Notes: generated by a model from the sequence alone, not told the origin. Positions 28,327-38,970 are shown, numbered from the stretch's first letter. The stretch is 64,000 nucleotides of DNA from Streptacidiphilus sp. 4-A2 (GCA_014284505.1 JAAFYY010000001.1:5753845-5817844); one strand, 5' to 3'. Numbers and translations are program-made.

Positions 28327-30407
28327 TCAGACGGTCTCCAGCGCTCCTGCGTAGTGGCAGGCGGCGACATGGTCCGCAGCGATGACCACGGATGCCGGGT
28401 CCTGTGTGCGGCAGAGCTCGGCCTCACCTTCGGAGAGGCCGATGAACTTGGGGCACCGGGTGCGGAAGCGGCAGCCGGAGGGGACGTCTGCCGGGCTCGG
28501 CAGGTCGCCCTCCAGGATGATCCGCTGCCGTTCCCGCTCCTTGCGCGGGTCCGGCAGCGGCACAGCCGACAGCAGTGCCTGGGTGTACGGGTGGGAGGCC
28601 CGCTCGAAAACATCCTCGGCGTCGCCGGACTCGACGATCCGCCCGAGGTACATCACCGCGACCCGGTCGGCGATATGACGGATCACCGAGAGGTCGTGGG
28701 CGACAAAGAGGTAGCTGAGCCCCAGCTTGGCCTTGAGCTCGTCGAGCAGGTTGATCACACCGGCCTGGATCGAGACGTCGAGCGCGGAGACCGGCTCGTC
28801 CAGCACGATCAGCTTGGGCTCCAGGGCCAGGGCGCGGGCGATGCCGACGCGCTGGCGCTGGCCACCGGAGAACTCCGAGGGGTAGCGCTCGGCGTGCTCG
28901 GGGAGCAGGCCGACCAGCTTCAGCAGCTCGGGCACCCGCGCCTGGATCCGGTCCTTGTCCCAGCCGTGCGTACGCATCGGCTCGGCCAGGACGTCACCGA
29001 TGGGCATACGGGCGTCCAGCGAGGCCATCGGGTCCTGGAAGACCACCTGGATGTCCCGGCGGATCTCCTTGCGGGCCTTGCCGCGCAGGGTCCGGGTCTC
29101 CTTGCCGAGCACGGTGACCGACCCGACCTGCTTGGTGGGCAGTTCCAGGATCTCCAGCAGGGTGGTGGTCTTGCCGCAGCCCGACTCGCCGACCAGGGCG
29201 AAGGTCTCGCCCTCGCGGACGTCGAAGCTCAGGCCGTCGACCGCACGGACGGTGCCGATGGTGCGCTTGAACACCGCGCCCTTGGTCAGCGGGAAGTGCT
29301 TGATCAGGTTGTCCACCCGGAGCACCTCGGTGCGCGCGGAGCGGTCACCCGGGGCGTCCCACTCGGGCAGGTCGGGGGTGGGGAACATGCCCTCGCGGGC
29401 GATCTCCTCGCCGATCTCACCGGACAGGTGGCAGGCACTGGCCCGCTCGGACCCGCCGCCGATGGTCAGCAGCGGGGGCTCCTCGACCCGGCAGCGGTCC
29501 ACCGAGATCGGGCAGCGCGCCTCGAAGGGGCAGCCCTTCGGCAGCTCCACCATGGACGGCGGGTTGCCCTCCACCGGGGTGAGCGCCTTGCGGGTGTTGC
29601 CGTCGAGCCGGGGGATCGCTCCGAGCAGGCCGATGGTGTACGGCATCTGCGGCTCGTAGAAGAGCTCCTCGGAGGCGCCGGTCTCCACCGGCTTGCCCGC
29701 GTACATCACGGTCACCTTGTCGGCGACGCCGGCCACCACACCATGGTCGTGAGTGATCATCAGGATGGCGGCTCCGGTCACCTCCTGGGCCTTCTTCATG
29801 ACCTCGAGCACCTGTGCCTGGATGGTCACGTCCAGCGCGGGTGGGCTCGTCCGCGATCAGCACCTTGGGGTCGTTGGCGATCGCCATGGCGATCACCGCA
29901 CGCTGGCGCATACCGCCGGAGAACTCGTGCGGGAAGCCGTCGATCCGGCGGCGCGGGTCGGGGATACCGACCAGGTCGAGCAGCTCCAGCGCCCGGTTGC
30001 GGGCGGCGACCTTGTCCAGGTGCTGGTGGATCTGGATGGCCTCGATCAGCTGGGTGCCGATGGAGAACACCGGGTGAGCGCGGACAGCGGGTCCTGGAAG
30101 ACCATGCCGATGTCCTTGCCGCGGATCTTCGACATCTCGCCGTCGGACAGGCCGAGCAGCTCCCGGCCCTCCAGCCGGATCGAGCCGCGGACATCGGCGC
30201 TGGTGGGCAGCAGGCCCAGCACGGCGGTCGCGGTGACGGACTTGCCCGAGCCGGACTCGCCGACAATGCCCAGGGTCTCGCCCGCCCGGATGGCGAAGTC
30301 GATGCCGCGGACCGCCTGGACCGAGCCGGCCTCGCTGGGGAACGAGACATGCAGGTCGCGGACCTCAAGGACCGGGGCAGAGCTGGGTTGGCGTGGTGGA
30401 GCGTCAC
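28327..30407 (-). CDS. Fused double ABC ATPase (OppD-OppF in one chain) of oligopeptide transporter, cluster 1 (frame disrupted near N-terminus)
   Basis: About 693 residues with two complete nucleotide-binding domains. Domain 1: Walker A GESGSGKSVTATAV, signature FSGGMRQRAVIAMAIANDP, Walker B VLIADEP, H-loop MITHDHGV, then the OppD C-terminal Cys-rich motif CPFEARCPISVDRC. Domain 2: EVLRVDNLIKHFPLTKGAVF, Walker A GESGCGKTTTL, signature FSGGQRQRVGIARALAL, Walker B LIVLDEPVSALD, then CRFRTRCPKF. No stop separates them: one open frame runs from inside domain 1 to the end. The GTG start overlaps the OppC stop (GTGA). Frame changes, all in domain 1, are near 30380, 30075 and 29840. Fused forms are known in other actinobacteria. 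Confidence 0.88.
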
Positions 30408-31418
30408 GAGGCGAGTCCTTCCTCGGCACGAGCGGTGTTGCTGAGCAGGTCGTTGGTGGGGGCCGGGTCGAGGTCCGTGGTCCGCTTGCCGCCCTTGACC
30501 TTCTTGCCCTTGGACTTGGCCGCGGCAGAGGACGGGTCGAAGGCGTCACGCAGGCCGTCACCGATGAAGGCGACACACAGGCCCAGCAGCACCAGGAAGC
30601 CGGCCGGGAAGAAGAACATCCACGGCGAGGTGCTGGCGTCCGGCGTGCCGTCGGAGATCAGGTGCCGAGCGAGACGTCCGGCGGCTGGACACCGAAGCCG
30701 AAGTACGAGAGCGAGGTCTCGGACAGGACGATGGTGCCGACCTGGATGGTGGCATCGATGATCAGGATCGAGGCCACGTTGGGCAGGATGTGCCGGAAGA
30801 TGATCGTCATCGGCTTGACCCCCATGTAACGGGCGGCCAGCACGAACTCACGGTCCTTGAGCGTCTGCGTCATGCTGCGGATCACTCGGGCGGTGATCAT
30901 CCAGGCGAAGGCCGACAGCACGATCACATAGACCAGCCAGGTGGTCTTGGCGAACTCCGGCGACATGACGGCGATCAGCAGGAAGCTCGGGACGACCAGC
31001 ATCAGGTCGAGGACCCACATCAGGATCCGGTCGGTCCAGCCGCCGAAGTAACCGGCGGAGGCACCCACCACGGCCGCGATCAGGGTGGTCAGCGGACCAC
31101 CGATGAGGCCGATCACCAGGGACTTCTGCAGGCCGCGCATGGTCAGCGCGAGCAGGTCCTGGCCGGAGGCGGTGGTGCCGAACCAGTGGTTGGAGTTGGG
31201 GGCGGTGCCCAGGCTCATCCAGTCGTTCTGGGTGTACTTCCAGTGCAGGAAGTAGGGCAGCACATAGGCGCCGAACAGCAGCACCACAATGATGCCGATG
31301 CCGATCACGGCAAGCTTGTTCCGCAGGAAGCGGCGCCAGATGAGCGAGCTGCGGCCGCGGCTGCTCTTCGGCTTGGGCGCGGCCTCGGTGGTCGGGCGCG
31401 CGTGGACGGGGCGGTCAT
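30404..31418 (-). CDS. Oligopeptide ABC transporter permease OppC-type, cluster 1 (frame disrupted)
   Basis: About 337 residues. The N-terminal cytoplasmic part ends in SSLIWRRFLRNKLA, then a membrane segment VIGIGIIVVLLFGAYVLPYF. The NHWFGTTASGQDLLALTMRG segment is the usual OppC mark, followed by membrane segments and the ATPase-coupling loop ARYMGVKPMTIIFRHILPNV (EAA motif). A long charged tail (AAAKSKGKKVKGGKRTTDLD) is unusual for the family. Frame changes are near 31395 and 30660. It ends in a GTGA overlap with the fused ATPase. Confidence 0.88.
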
Positions 31419-31464
31419 CGGAGGGTCTCCTCGGTACGGGCGGGCAGATCGGTCACGGCGGGCT

Positions 31465-32427
31465 TCAGGTACGGACCCGCGGATCGAGCGCCGCGAGACG
31501 ATGTCGGAGAGCAGTCCTGCGACCAGGACCAGGCCGGCGTGAAATGCTCACCGCGGCGACAGAGTTGATTGTCGTTGGTGGTGATGGAGGTGACCAGCCA
31601 CTCGCCCATGCCGTGCCAGCCGAAGATGTACTCCACGAACGTCGAGCTGAACAGCAGCACGACGTTGTAGACCAGCATCGGCATCATCGGGATCACCGCG
31701 GTGCGCAGACCGTGCCGCAGGATCGCGGTCCGGCGCGGGCAGGCCCTTGGCGCGAGCGGTGCGCAGGAAGTCGGCGCCGAGCACGTCCAGCATGGTGCTG
31801 CGCTGGTAGCGGCTGAAGATGGTGACCTGGATCAGCAGCAGGGTGATGGTCGGCAGGATCAGGTGTTCCATGTTGTTGAACACGATCGCGACCATCCCGT
31901 GCTCCGGGGGTCGTACATGCCGGTGTACTGGATCGGCGCGCCGAACTTGGTCGTCCAGGTACTTCAGCGAGACCGCGATGACCGGGGTGGGCGTCGCGAT
32001 CAGCGCGTAGGACACGATGGTCGAGACCCGGTCCGAGACCTGGTACTGCCGCATCGCGTTCCAGGCGCCCATGAGCACGCCCATGATGCAGGCCAGGAAG
32101 GTCGACAGCAGCAGCAGCTCGGTGGAGACGAAGATCCGCTGGCTCATCTCCGCGGAGACCGGCCCGCCCTGGATGGTCTGCCGCAGGTTGCCGTGGAGCA
32201 GCAGGCCGCTGATCCAGTGCCAGTAACGCTCGTAGAGCGGCGTCGCCGGCGAAACGTTGTAGCGCGCCAGGATCGCGTACACCGAGCTCACCGACGGAGC
32301 CGGGTGCTCGCCTGAGGAAGTTCACCTTCGGTTCGAGTGTGACTGAGGCCAGGAAGTAGGTGCCACTGGCCGCGATGAACATCAGAACCAAATAGTTCAC
32401 CAGGCGTCGCAGTAGAAATCGCCCCAT
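31465..32427 (-). CDS. Oligopeptide ABC transporter permease OppB-type, cluster 1 (frame disrupted)
   Basis: About 320 residues. The MGRFLLRRLVNYLVLMFIAA start, YERYWHWISGLLLHGNLRQT, and the coupling loop DVLGADFLRTARAKGLPRRT are typical of OppB/DppB. It is the first gene of the cluster 1 operon (B-C-DF-A). Frame changes are near 32310, 31950, 31905, 31735 and 31520; the last two regions must be restored to give the expected tail ending LDPRVRT. The extent of damage could mean a decayed gene, but other long intact genes nearby argue for sequence errors. Confidence 0.83.
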
Positions 32428-33029
32428 ACCGTGTCCCTCGTCCGCTCAGCGTGTCGGCCTCTCACGTGCCGACACGTCATCCCAACATGGCCCCCGCCCG
32501 CGCGTGGTTCGACGGTGGAGACGGGGGTCTCCCCGTTCGGATGGCATATCGACCGGAGCCTGCCGACCGGTAGGTCGGCTTGATCCCAAATCATGGCGGC
32601 CAATGGGCGGCGTGACTACGGCTCATTGATGAAGTTTCAGTAACGCAGGCTTCCGGGGGAACTTTGCTGCGATGTGAGATCTGAGCGAATCAACGTCGTG
32701 AGCGCCCGCTTATGTCCTGGTTTGACCATCCGTTATGTGGACACTCTGACGCACCAGAGCGGACAGAATACAATCCGTCACAGATCAGCCTCTGTGGATT
32801 CCTCATGCTGGCACCCCTCGGAGTGGTGCCAGGATGGGAGATTCATCCCACATCCCCGAACAATGTGTCACCGAGGGTGGTGGTGTCGTTCTTCCACGCC
32901 GTCCCCCTGAGGCCACCGCACGTGCACGTGTTTCCATTTCGGTAACCGTCCCAAACGCGGGTTGTCGCTTACCTGACATGCAAATATCAACAGGTTCACA
33001 TAGTGCGAGGTCAGATAGCTGCCGCGGCA
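32428..33029. promoter_or_regulatory. 602-base intergenic region upstream of opp cluster 1
   Basis: No gene is supported here. It is less G/C-rich than the rest between about 32580 and 33000. It must contain the promoter of cluster 1 and holds a perfect hairpin, GCCGACC 32562-32568 with GGTCGGC 32573-32579, plus GAGACGGGGGTCTCCCC near 32518. A long, AT-rich upstream region is what I would expect of a developmentally regulated transporter operon. Confidence 0.5.
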
Positions 33030-33075
33030 GCAGCGAGCCCCGTACCCCCCTCGGTGGGGGTACGGGGCTCGCTGC
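33030..33075 (-). terminator. Perfect 20-bp stem-loop after opp cluster 2
   Basis: GCAGCGAGCCCCGTACCCCC at 33030-33049 pairs perfectly with its complement at 33056-33075 around a six-base loop. It lies 55 bases beyond the OppF stop of cluster 2 and insulates cluster 1 from read-through. Confidence 0.93.
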
Positions 33076-33129
33076 GGACTTCCGGAGCGGATCCGGGCCG
33101 CCGACGGTCAGCAGGCGGTCAGCAGGCGG

Positions 33130-34224
33130 TCAGCCGGCGCCGACGATGTCCACGTCCTCGGCGAAGTGGCAGGCGGAGTTGTGCGCCGCCGCGCTGGGCA
33201 TGCCCAGGAAGACCTCGGGGACCGCCAGCAGCGGCTCCTCCACCGCGCACCGCTCCTGCGCCTTCCAGCAGCGGGTACGGAACCGGCAGCCGGACGGCGG
33301 GTTGGCCGGGGAGGGGATGTCCCCGGACAGGATGATCCGCTCCCGCCCTCGCGCCCGGACGGGTCCGGCACCGGCACCGCCGACAGCAGCGCCTGGGTGT
33401 ACGGGTGGGTCGGGTGGACGTAGATCTCCTCGTCGCTGCCGATCTCCACGAGCTTGCCCAGATACATCACACCGACCCGGTCGGAGATGTGCCGGACGAT
33501 CGAGAGGTCATGCGCGATGAACATGTAGGAGAGGTTGAACTCCTTCTGCAGACTGCCCAGCAGGTTGATCACCTGGGCCTGGACCGAGACGTCCAGCGCC
33601 GACACGGGCTCGTCGCAGATGATCACCTCCGGCCGCAGGGCCAGGCCCCGGGCGATGCCGATGCGCTGGCGCTGGCCGCCGGAGAACTGGTGCGGATAGC
33701 GGTTGATGTACTCGGGTTGAGCCCGACCACGTCCAGCAGGTCCTGCACGGCCGGCGGCGGTCGCCCTTGGGCGCCACCTCGGGGTGGATCTCGTACGGCT
33801 CGCCGATGATGTCGCCCACCGTCATCCGGGGGTTCAGCGAGGTGTACGGGTCCTGGAAGACCATCTGGATGTTGCGGCGGATCGCCTTCAGCGCCCGCCC
33901 GGTCACCCGGGAGATGTCCTCGCCCTTGTAGAGCACCTGCCCGCTGGTGGCCCGCTCCAGGTTCATCAGCACCTTGGCCAGGGTGGACTTGCCACAGCCG
34001 GACTCGCCGACGATGCCCAGGGTCTCGCCCTGGTGCAGGTCGAAGCTGACCCCGTCCACCGCCCTGACCGCGCCGACCTGCTTCTTGAACAGGATGCCCT
34101 GGGTCAGCGGGAAGTGCTTCTCCAGGTTCCGGATCTGGAGGATCGGCTCGCCCTGGCGCACGGGCTGCTCGACCGCAGCCTCGATCCGGGCCTCGGCGGG
34201 GGCCGGTTCACGGTCCTCAGCCAT
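33130..34224 (-). CDS. Oligopeptide ABC transporter ATP-binding protein OppF-type, cluster 2 (frame disrupted)
   Basis: About 365 residues. ILQIRNLEKHFPLTQGILF, Walker A GESGCGKSTLAKVL, Q-loop MVFQDPYTSLNPRMTVGDII, signature FSGGQRQRIGIARGLAL, Walker B VIICDEPVSALD, then CRFRTRCW near the end. It is the second ATPase that pairs with OppD. Frame changes are near 33770, 33735 and 33355. ATG 34224 overlaps the OppD stop by 8 bases. The TGA at 33130-33132 lies inside the third copy of an 11-base repeat, GGTCAGCAGGC (33106-33138). Confidence 0.9.
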
Positions 34225-35263
34225 GGAGGGTCTCCTTCCAGAAGTGGCAGGCGCTGCCGCGGCCGGCCAGCTCGGCACCGTCCGCCTCGGTCACCGCGAA
34301 CAGCGGCGGGACCTCGGCCCGGCAGATCTCCTGCGCCATCGGGCAGCGGGGGTTGAAGGCGCACCCGGCGGGGATCCGCACCAGGTTCGGCGGCAGGCCC
34401 TTGATCGCGAAGAGATCCCGCCCCTTCTGGTCCAGCCGCGGGATCGACTCCAGCAGGCCCTTGGTGTACGGGTGGGCGGGACGGGCGTAGAGCTCGTGGA
34501 CAGGGGCCGTCTCGACGATCCGTCCCGCGTACATGACCGCGATCTTGTCCGCGACGTCGGCGACCACGCCGAGGTCGTGGGTGATCAGGATCAGACCCAT
34601 GTTGTACTCGCGCTGGAGATCCGCCAGCAGCTCCATCACCTGGGCCTGGACGGTGACGTCCAGGGCGGTGGTGGGCTCGTCGGCGATGATCAGGTCGGGC
34701 TCCAGCGCCAGCGCCATGGCGATCATGACGCGCTGGCGCATACCGCCGGAGAACTGGTGCGGGTACTGGTTGACCCGCTCCCTGGCCCCGGGGATGCCGA
34801 CCCGCTCCATCAGCTCGACGGCCTTGGTCTTGGCGTCCTTGCGGCTGGTGCCCTTGTGCGTGCGGAACATCTCGCCGAGCTGGTAGCCGACGGTGAGCAC
34901 CGGGTTCAGCGCGGACAGGGCGTCCTGGAAGACCATGGCCATCTGCGCGCCGCGGATCTTCCGGCGGTCCTCGCGGCCGACCGTGAGCAGGTCCCGGCCC
35001 TTGAACAGGATCTCGCCGCCGGTGATGAACCCGGGCGGGCTGTCCAGGATGCCCATGACGGCCTGCGAGGAGACGGACTTGCCGGAACCCGACTCGCCCA
35101 GGATCGCCAGCGTCTCGCCGGCGCTGACGCTGTAGTTGACACCGTTGACCGCCTTGGCCACACCCTCCCGGGTGCGGAACTCCACATGCAGGTCCCGGAC
35201 CTGGAGCAGCGGCGCCTCGGTGGTGTCGGCGGTCGTCATTCGTGCAGAGGATGCAGTACTCAT
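34217..35263 (-). CDS. Oligopeptide ABC transporter ATP-binding protein OppD-type, cluster 2
   Basis: Intact, 348 residues. Walker A GESGSGKSVSSQAVMG, Q loop MVFQDALSALNPVLTVG, signature FSGGMRQRVMIAMALALEPD, Walker B LIIADEPTTALD, H-loop LITHDLGVVADVADK, and the OppD C-terminal CAFNPRCPMAQEICR, which in homologues helps bind an iron-sulfur or structural element. It powers peptide import with OppF. Its ATG follows a GAGAGGCGG site and lies 13 bases after the OppC stop. Confidence 0.95.
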   Translation of the reverse strand: MSTASSARMTTADTTEAPLLQVRDLHVEFRTREGVAKAVNGVNYSVSAGETLAILGESGSGKSVSSQAVMGILDSPPGFITGGEILFKGRDLLTVGREDRRKIRGAQMAMVFQDALSALNPVLTVGYQLGEMFRTHKGTSRKDAKTKAVELMERVGIPGARERVNQYPHQFSGGMRQRVMIAMALALEPDLIIADEPTTALDVTVQAQVMELLADLQREYNMGLILITHDLGVVADVADKIAVMYAGRIVETAPVHELYARPAHPYTKGLLESIPRLDQKGRDLFAIKGLPPNLVRIPAGCAFNPRCPMAQEICRAEVPPLFAVTEADGAELAGRGSACHFWKETLHG

Positions 35264-35276
35264 GCTTCCGCCTCTC

Positions 35277-36308
35277 TCAGCGCAGCTTGGGGTCGAGGGC
35301 TTCGCGTACCGCGTCGCCGAGCATGATGAAGGCGAGAACGGTGATGCTCAGCGCCGCGGCCGGGTAGAACAGCGTGCCGGGCGCGTTGCGGAAGACCTGG
35401 ACGGCGTTGGACAGGTCGATGCCCCAGGAGACGGTCGGCGGGGCGAGCCCGACCCCGAGGAAGGACAGCGTCGCCTCCAGCGAGATGTACGAGCCCAGGG
35501 CGATGGTGCCGACGACGATGATCGGGGCGACCGCGTTCGGCAGGATGTGCCGCAGCATCAGCCTGCTGTTCCCGGCGCCCAGCGCCCGGGCCGCGGTGAC
35601 ATAGTCCTGCTGCTTGGCGGTGATCACCGAGCCGCGGGCGATACGGGCGATCTGCGGCCAGCCCAGGATCACCAGGAAGGCCACCACGATCCACACCGAG
35701 TGGCTGTCGATGGCGGTCAGGAAGACCATCGCGCCGAGCAGCAGCGGGATGCCGAAGAAGATGTCGGTGATCCGCGACAGGATCGCGTCCCACCAGCCGC
35801 CGAAGAAGCCGGCCAGGCCGCCCAGCACCGCGCCGACGAGCACCGAGCCGATGGTGGCGAAGAAGCCGACGGTGATCGAGGCCCGGGCGCCGTGCAGGGT
35901 CCGCGAGTAGATGTCGCAGCCCTGGTTGTCGGTGCCGAAGGGGTGCGCCGAGGAGCTGCCCTGGAGCGAGTTCGACAGGTTGCAGGCGAGCGGGCTGGTG
36001 CTGGTGAACAGCCCCGGCCAGATCGCCACGATCACCAGGAACACGATCACCAGCGAGGACACCCAGAAGATCCAGTTGCCGCGCAGGTCGCGCCAGGCGT
36101 CCTGCCACAGGCTGCGGGCCCGCTCGCGCTGGCGGTCGTCCCGGTCCTCCAGGTTGTCCTTGTCCTCCGGGTCCTCGGGCTCCAGCTGCTCCCGCTCGAC
36201 CAGCTGCTCGGACTCCATCGAGGCCAGATTCGGCGTCGGGGTGGCGAAGGCACTGTGGACTTCGGTGCCCATCGGGTCGTCGGCGGGGTCGGTGTTCTGG
36301 TCAGGCAT
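35277..36308 (-). CDS. Oligopeptide ABC transporter permease OppC-type, cluster 2
   Basis: Intact, 343 residues. The N-terminal cytoplasmic arm is very acidic (EREQLEPEDPEDKDNLEDRD), followed by ARSLWQDAWRDLRGNWIFW and a membrane segment. HPFGTDNQGCDIYSRTLHGA is the OppC mark, and ARALGAGNSRLMLRHILPNA the ATPase-coupling loop. ATG overlaps the OppB stop by 8 bases. Confidence 0.95.
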   Translation of the reverse strand: MPDQNTDPADDPMGTEVHSAFATPTPNLASMESEQLVEREQLEPEDPEDKDNLEDRDDRQRERARSLWQDAWRDLRGNWIFWVSSLVIVFLVIVAIWPGLFTSTSPLACNLSNSLQGSSSAHPFGTDNQGCDIYSRTLHGARASITVGFFATIGSVLVGAVLGGLAGFFGGWWDAILSRITDIFFGIPLLLGAMVFLTAIDSHSVWIVVAFLVILGWPQIARIARGSVITAKQQDYVTAARALGAGNSRLMLRHILPNAVAPIIVVGTIALGSYISLEATLSFLGVGLAPPTVSWGIDLSNAVQVFRNAPGTLFYPAAALSITVLAFIMLGDAVREALDPKLR

Positions 36309-37224
36309 ACCGGATCCTCGGGTCCAGGACCGCGTAGAGCAGGTCGACGAGCAGGTTGGCGACCAGGTAGACGATCACCAGGATGGTTACGAAGCCCACC
36401 ACGGTCGGGCTGTTCTGCTGCAGGATGCCCTGGTACAGGTAGTAGCCGACGCCCTGGATGTTGAAGATCCGCTCGGTCACCAGCGCGCCGCCCATCAGGG
36501 CGCCGAGGTCGGTGCCGAGGAAGGTGACCACCGGGATCAGCGAGTTCCGCAGCAGGTGGTTGGTGACCACCCGGCGGCGCGGCAGGCCCTTGGCGACGGC
36601 CGTGCGGACGTAGTCGGCCCGGACGTTCTCGGCGACGCTGGTCCGGGTGAGGCGGGCGACGTACGCCAGCGACACCGAGGCCAGCACCGCGCCGGGCAGG
36701 ATCAGGTCCTGCCAGGGCGAGCCGTAGGCCACCGACGGGTCCACGATGTGCCACTTGACGGCGATGAAGTACTGCGCGACCAGACCGATGACGAACACCG
36801 GGATGGAGATCACCAGCAGGGTCAGGATCAGCACCAGGGTGTCCACGAACCGGCCCCGCTTGAGGCCGCTGAAGACACCCAGCAGGATGCCCAGCACGCA
36901 CTCGATGCTGAAGGCGACGGTGGTCAGCTTCAGCGTGTTCGGGAAGGCGGTGCCCATCAGCGTGGTCACTTCCTCACCGTTGTAGGCGGTGCCGAAGTTC
37001 CCCTGGAAGATGTTGCCCATGTAGTGCAGGTACTGCTCCCACAGCGGCCGGTCCAGCCAGAGCTGGTGCCTGATCTGCGCGGCGACGGCTGGGTCCACGG
37101 CCTTGCCGGCGAACATGGCGTTCACCGGGTCACCGAGGGCGTACACCATGTAGAAGATCAGAAAGGTGGTCCCGATGAACACCGGGATCATCTGGAGCAG
37201 GCGTCGGATGACGTAGCGCCCCAT
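36301..37224 (-). CDS. Oligopeptide ABC transporter permease OppB-type, cluster 2
   Basis: Intact, 307 residues. It starts MGRYVIRRLLQMIPVFIGTT and has six membrane segments. LWEQYLHYMGNIFQGNFGTA is the periplasmic-side family mark, and YVRTAVAKGLPRRRVVTNHL the coupling loop. It forms the pore with OppC. It lies 120 bases after the binding-protein gene. Confidence 0.95.
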   Translation of the reverse strand: MGRYVIRRLLQMIPVFIGTTFLIFYMVYALGDPVNAMFAGKAVDPAVAAQIRHQLWLDRPLWEQYLHYMGNIFQGNFGTAYNGEEVTTLMGTAFPNTLKLTTVAFSIECVLGILLGVFSGLKRGRFVDTLVLILTLLVISIPVFVIGLVAQYFIAVKWHIVDPSVAYGSPWQDLILPGAVLASVSLAYVARLTRTSVAENVRADYVRTAVAKGLPRRRVVTNHLLRNSLIPVVTFLGTDLGALMGGALVTERIFNIQGVGYYLYQGILQQNSPTVVGFVTILVIVYLVANLLVDLLYAVLDPRIRYA

Positions 37225-37344
37225 GCGGCCTCCTGTTGGTCGGGGAGGCGGTCGGCGAGGGTCCGGCTGGGGACCCCGATCGACCGCCTCTCCGGTGAAT
37301 TACTGGCTCTGTGCTGGTCGTGCTGGTCGCGTCGGGCTGTCGCG

Positions 37345-38970
37345 CTACTTCTTGACGGCCCAGTAGACGGGGACCTTGAAGCCGTCCATCTGGACGTTGG
37401 ACACGTTGCTGGAGTAGCCCGCGGTGCTGTTCTCGTACCAGAGCGGGATCGCCGGCATGTTCGTCACCAGCTGCGCCTCGGCCTGCTGGAGCAGGCTGTT
37501 GGCCTGGGTGGTGCTGGACGCCGAGTTCGCCTGGTTGATCAGCGAGTCGAAGTTGGCGTTGCTGTAGTGCGTGTCGTTGGCAGCGCCGTTGGTGTAGAAG
37601 AGCGGCTGCAGGAAGTCCACCGCGAGCGGCCAGTCCATGGACCAGGCGGTCCGGAAGGCGCTGGTCAGCTGCTTGTTGGTGATCTCGTTGCGCAGGTCGG
37701 CGAAGTTGGTCGTGGGCTTGCCGACGCAGGCGTTGTTGTTGCCCAGCGTGTTGTTGATGCTGTTGCAGACCGCGTTGACCCAGTCGGCGTTGCCGCCGTC
37801 ACTGTTGTAGGCGATGCTCATCTGCCCGCCGGGCAGCCCGCCCGCGGCCTCGATCATCTGCTTGGCCTTGGTCGGGTTGTACTGGCAGCTGGCGCCGCAG
37901 AGGTTCGCCTTGTAGCCGCCCGCGTCGCCGAGCACCGGGTTGGTGAACTCGGTGGCCGGGGTGACCGTGCTGTTGAAGATCTTGTTCGAGATGGTGGCCC
38001 GGTCGATCGCCATCGACAGGCCGACCCGGACCTGCTGGGCCTTGGCCGTGCTCCAGTCCGCCTGGTACAGCGGGAAGCCGATGTACGCGGTGGTGCCGGA
38101 GGGGGTGTTGATGAACCGCCCGTTGAGGTCGGACTGCACATTGGGGAGGTTCGCCGTGGGGATGGTGTCGTCGACGTCCAGCTTGTTGGACTGGAGGTCG
38201 GCGTAGGCCGCGGTGGGGTCGGTGTAGACCTTGAGGTCGATGCCCTTGTTCTCCGGGGTCTGCGAGCCCGTGTACTCCGGGTTGGGCACCAGGTCCATCT
38301 CCTGGTTCACCGTGTAGCTGGAGATCTTGTACGGGCCGTTGCCGATCGGGTTCTTGGCCCAGGCGGCCGGGTCCTTGAAGAACGAGGTCGGCAGCGGGTC
38401 GAAGCCGAGGAAGCCCAGGGACTGCGGCCAGGTGGAGTTCTTGGCGGTCAGCGCGACGGTGAAGGTGGTGTCGTCGACCACCTTGAGGCCGGACAGCGTG
38501 GTGGCCGTGGGGTTGCCGGTGGCGGGCGCGACCGCGGGGTAGCCCTGCACGATGGCGAAGTAGGAGCCGTTCAGCTGCTTGTTGGTGGACAGCGCGGCGT
38601 AGTTCCAGGCGTCGACGTAGGAGGAGGCGGTGACCGGGGTGCCGTCGCTGAACTTGAGACCGGACTTGATCTTGACCGTGAAGTGCTGCTGGTCGGTCGT
38701 GGTGATCGAGTCCTCGTTCTCCTTGATGACCGCGCTGGTCTTGGGGTCGTAGGAGATCAGCCCGGTCAGGATGTTCTCGATGACCTTGCTGCCGTTGATC
38801 TCGTTGGTATTGCCGGGCATCAGCGAGTTCTGCGGGATGCCCCACAGCGCCGAGACGACCCCGTTGCCGCTGGAGCCGGAGCTGCTGCTGCTCCCGCTGC
38901 TACAGGCGGTGGCCACCAGGGCGACGGCTACCGCCCCGACGACAAACTTGGCGCGCGTGGCTCCACGCAT
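37345..38970 (-). CDS. Oligopeptide-binding lipoprotein (SBP family 5), cluster 2
   Basis: Intact, 541 residues. Signal MRGATRAKFVVGAVAVALVA with lipobox VATAC, lipidated Cys at 23, then a Ser/Gly linker. GLKFSDGTPVTASSYVDAWN, NPIGNGPYKISSY, RVGLSMAIDRATISNKIF, CGASCQYNPTKAKQMIEAAG and NMPAIPLWYENSTAGYSSN place it in family 5. The paired cysteines in CGASC are typical of this Streptomyces subgroup. It is first in its operon (A-B-C-D-F). ATG 38970 has GAGGAGG upstream; a misleading out-of-frame ATG lies closer to it. Confidence 0.93.
   Translation of the reverse strand: MRGATRAKFVVGAVAVALVATACSSGSSSSSGSSGNGVVSALWGIPQNSLMPGNTNEINGSKVIENILTGLISYDPKTSAVIKENEDSITTTDQQHFTVKIKSGLKFSDGTPVTASSYVDAWNYAALSTNKQLNGSYFAIVQGYPAVAPATGNPTATTLSGLKVVDDTTFTVALTAKNSTWPQSLGFLGFDPLPTSFFKDPAAWAKNPIGNGPYKISSYTVNQEMDLVPNPEYTGSQTPENKGIDLKVYTDPTAAYADLQSNKLDVDDTIPTANLPNVQSDLNGRFINTPSGTTAYIGFPLYQADWSTAKAQQVRVGLSMAIDRATISNKIFNSTVTPATEFTNPVLGDAGGYKANLCGASCQYNPTKAKQMIEAAGGLPGGQMSIAYNSDGGNADWVNAVCNSINNTLGNNNACVGKPTTNFADLRNEITNKQLTSAFRTAWSMDWPLAVDFLQPLFYTNGAANDTHYSNANFDSLINQANSASSTTQANSLLQQAEAQLVTNMPAIPLWYENSTAGYSSNVSNVQMDGFKVPVYWAVKK

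Noticed and set aside
33030..33075. Riboswitch or small RNA after opp cluster 2
   Set aside because: A single perfect 20-bp stem after a stop codon is adequately explained as a terminator.
33130..38970. Naming opp cluster 2 as bldKABCDE
   Set aside because: The order here is binding protein, permease, permease, ATPase, ATPase, while bldK has a permease before the binding protein; sequence alone without alignment does not decide it.
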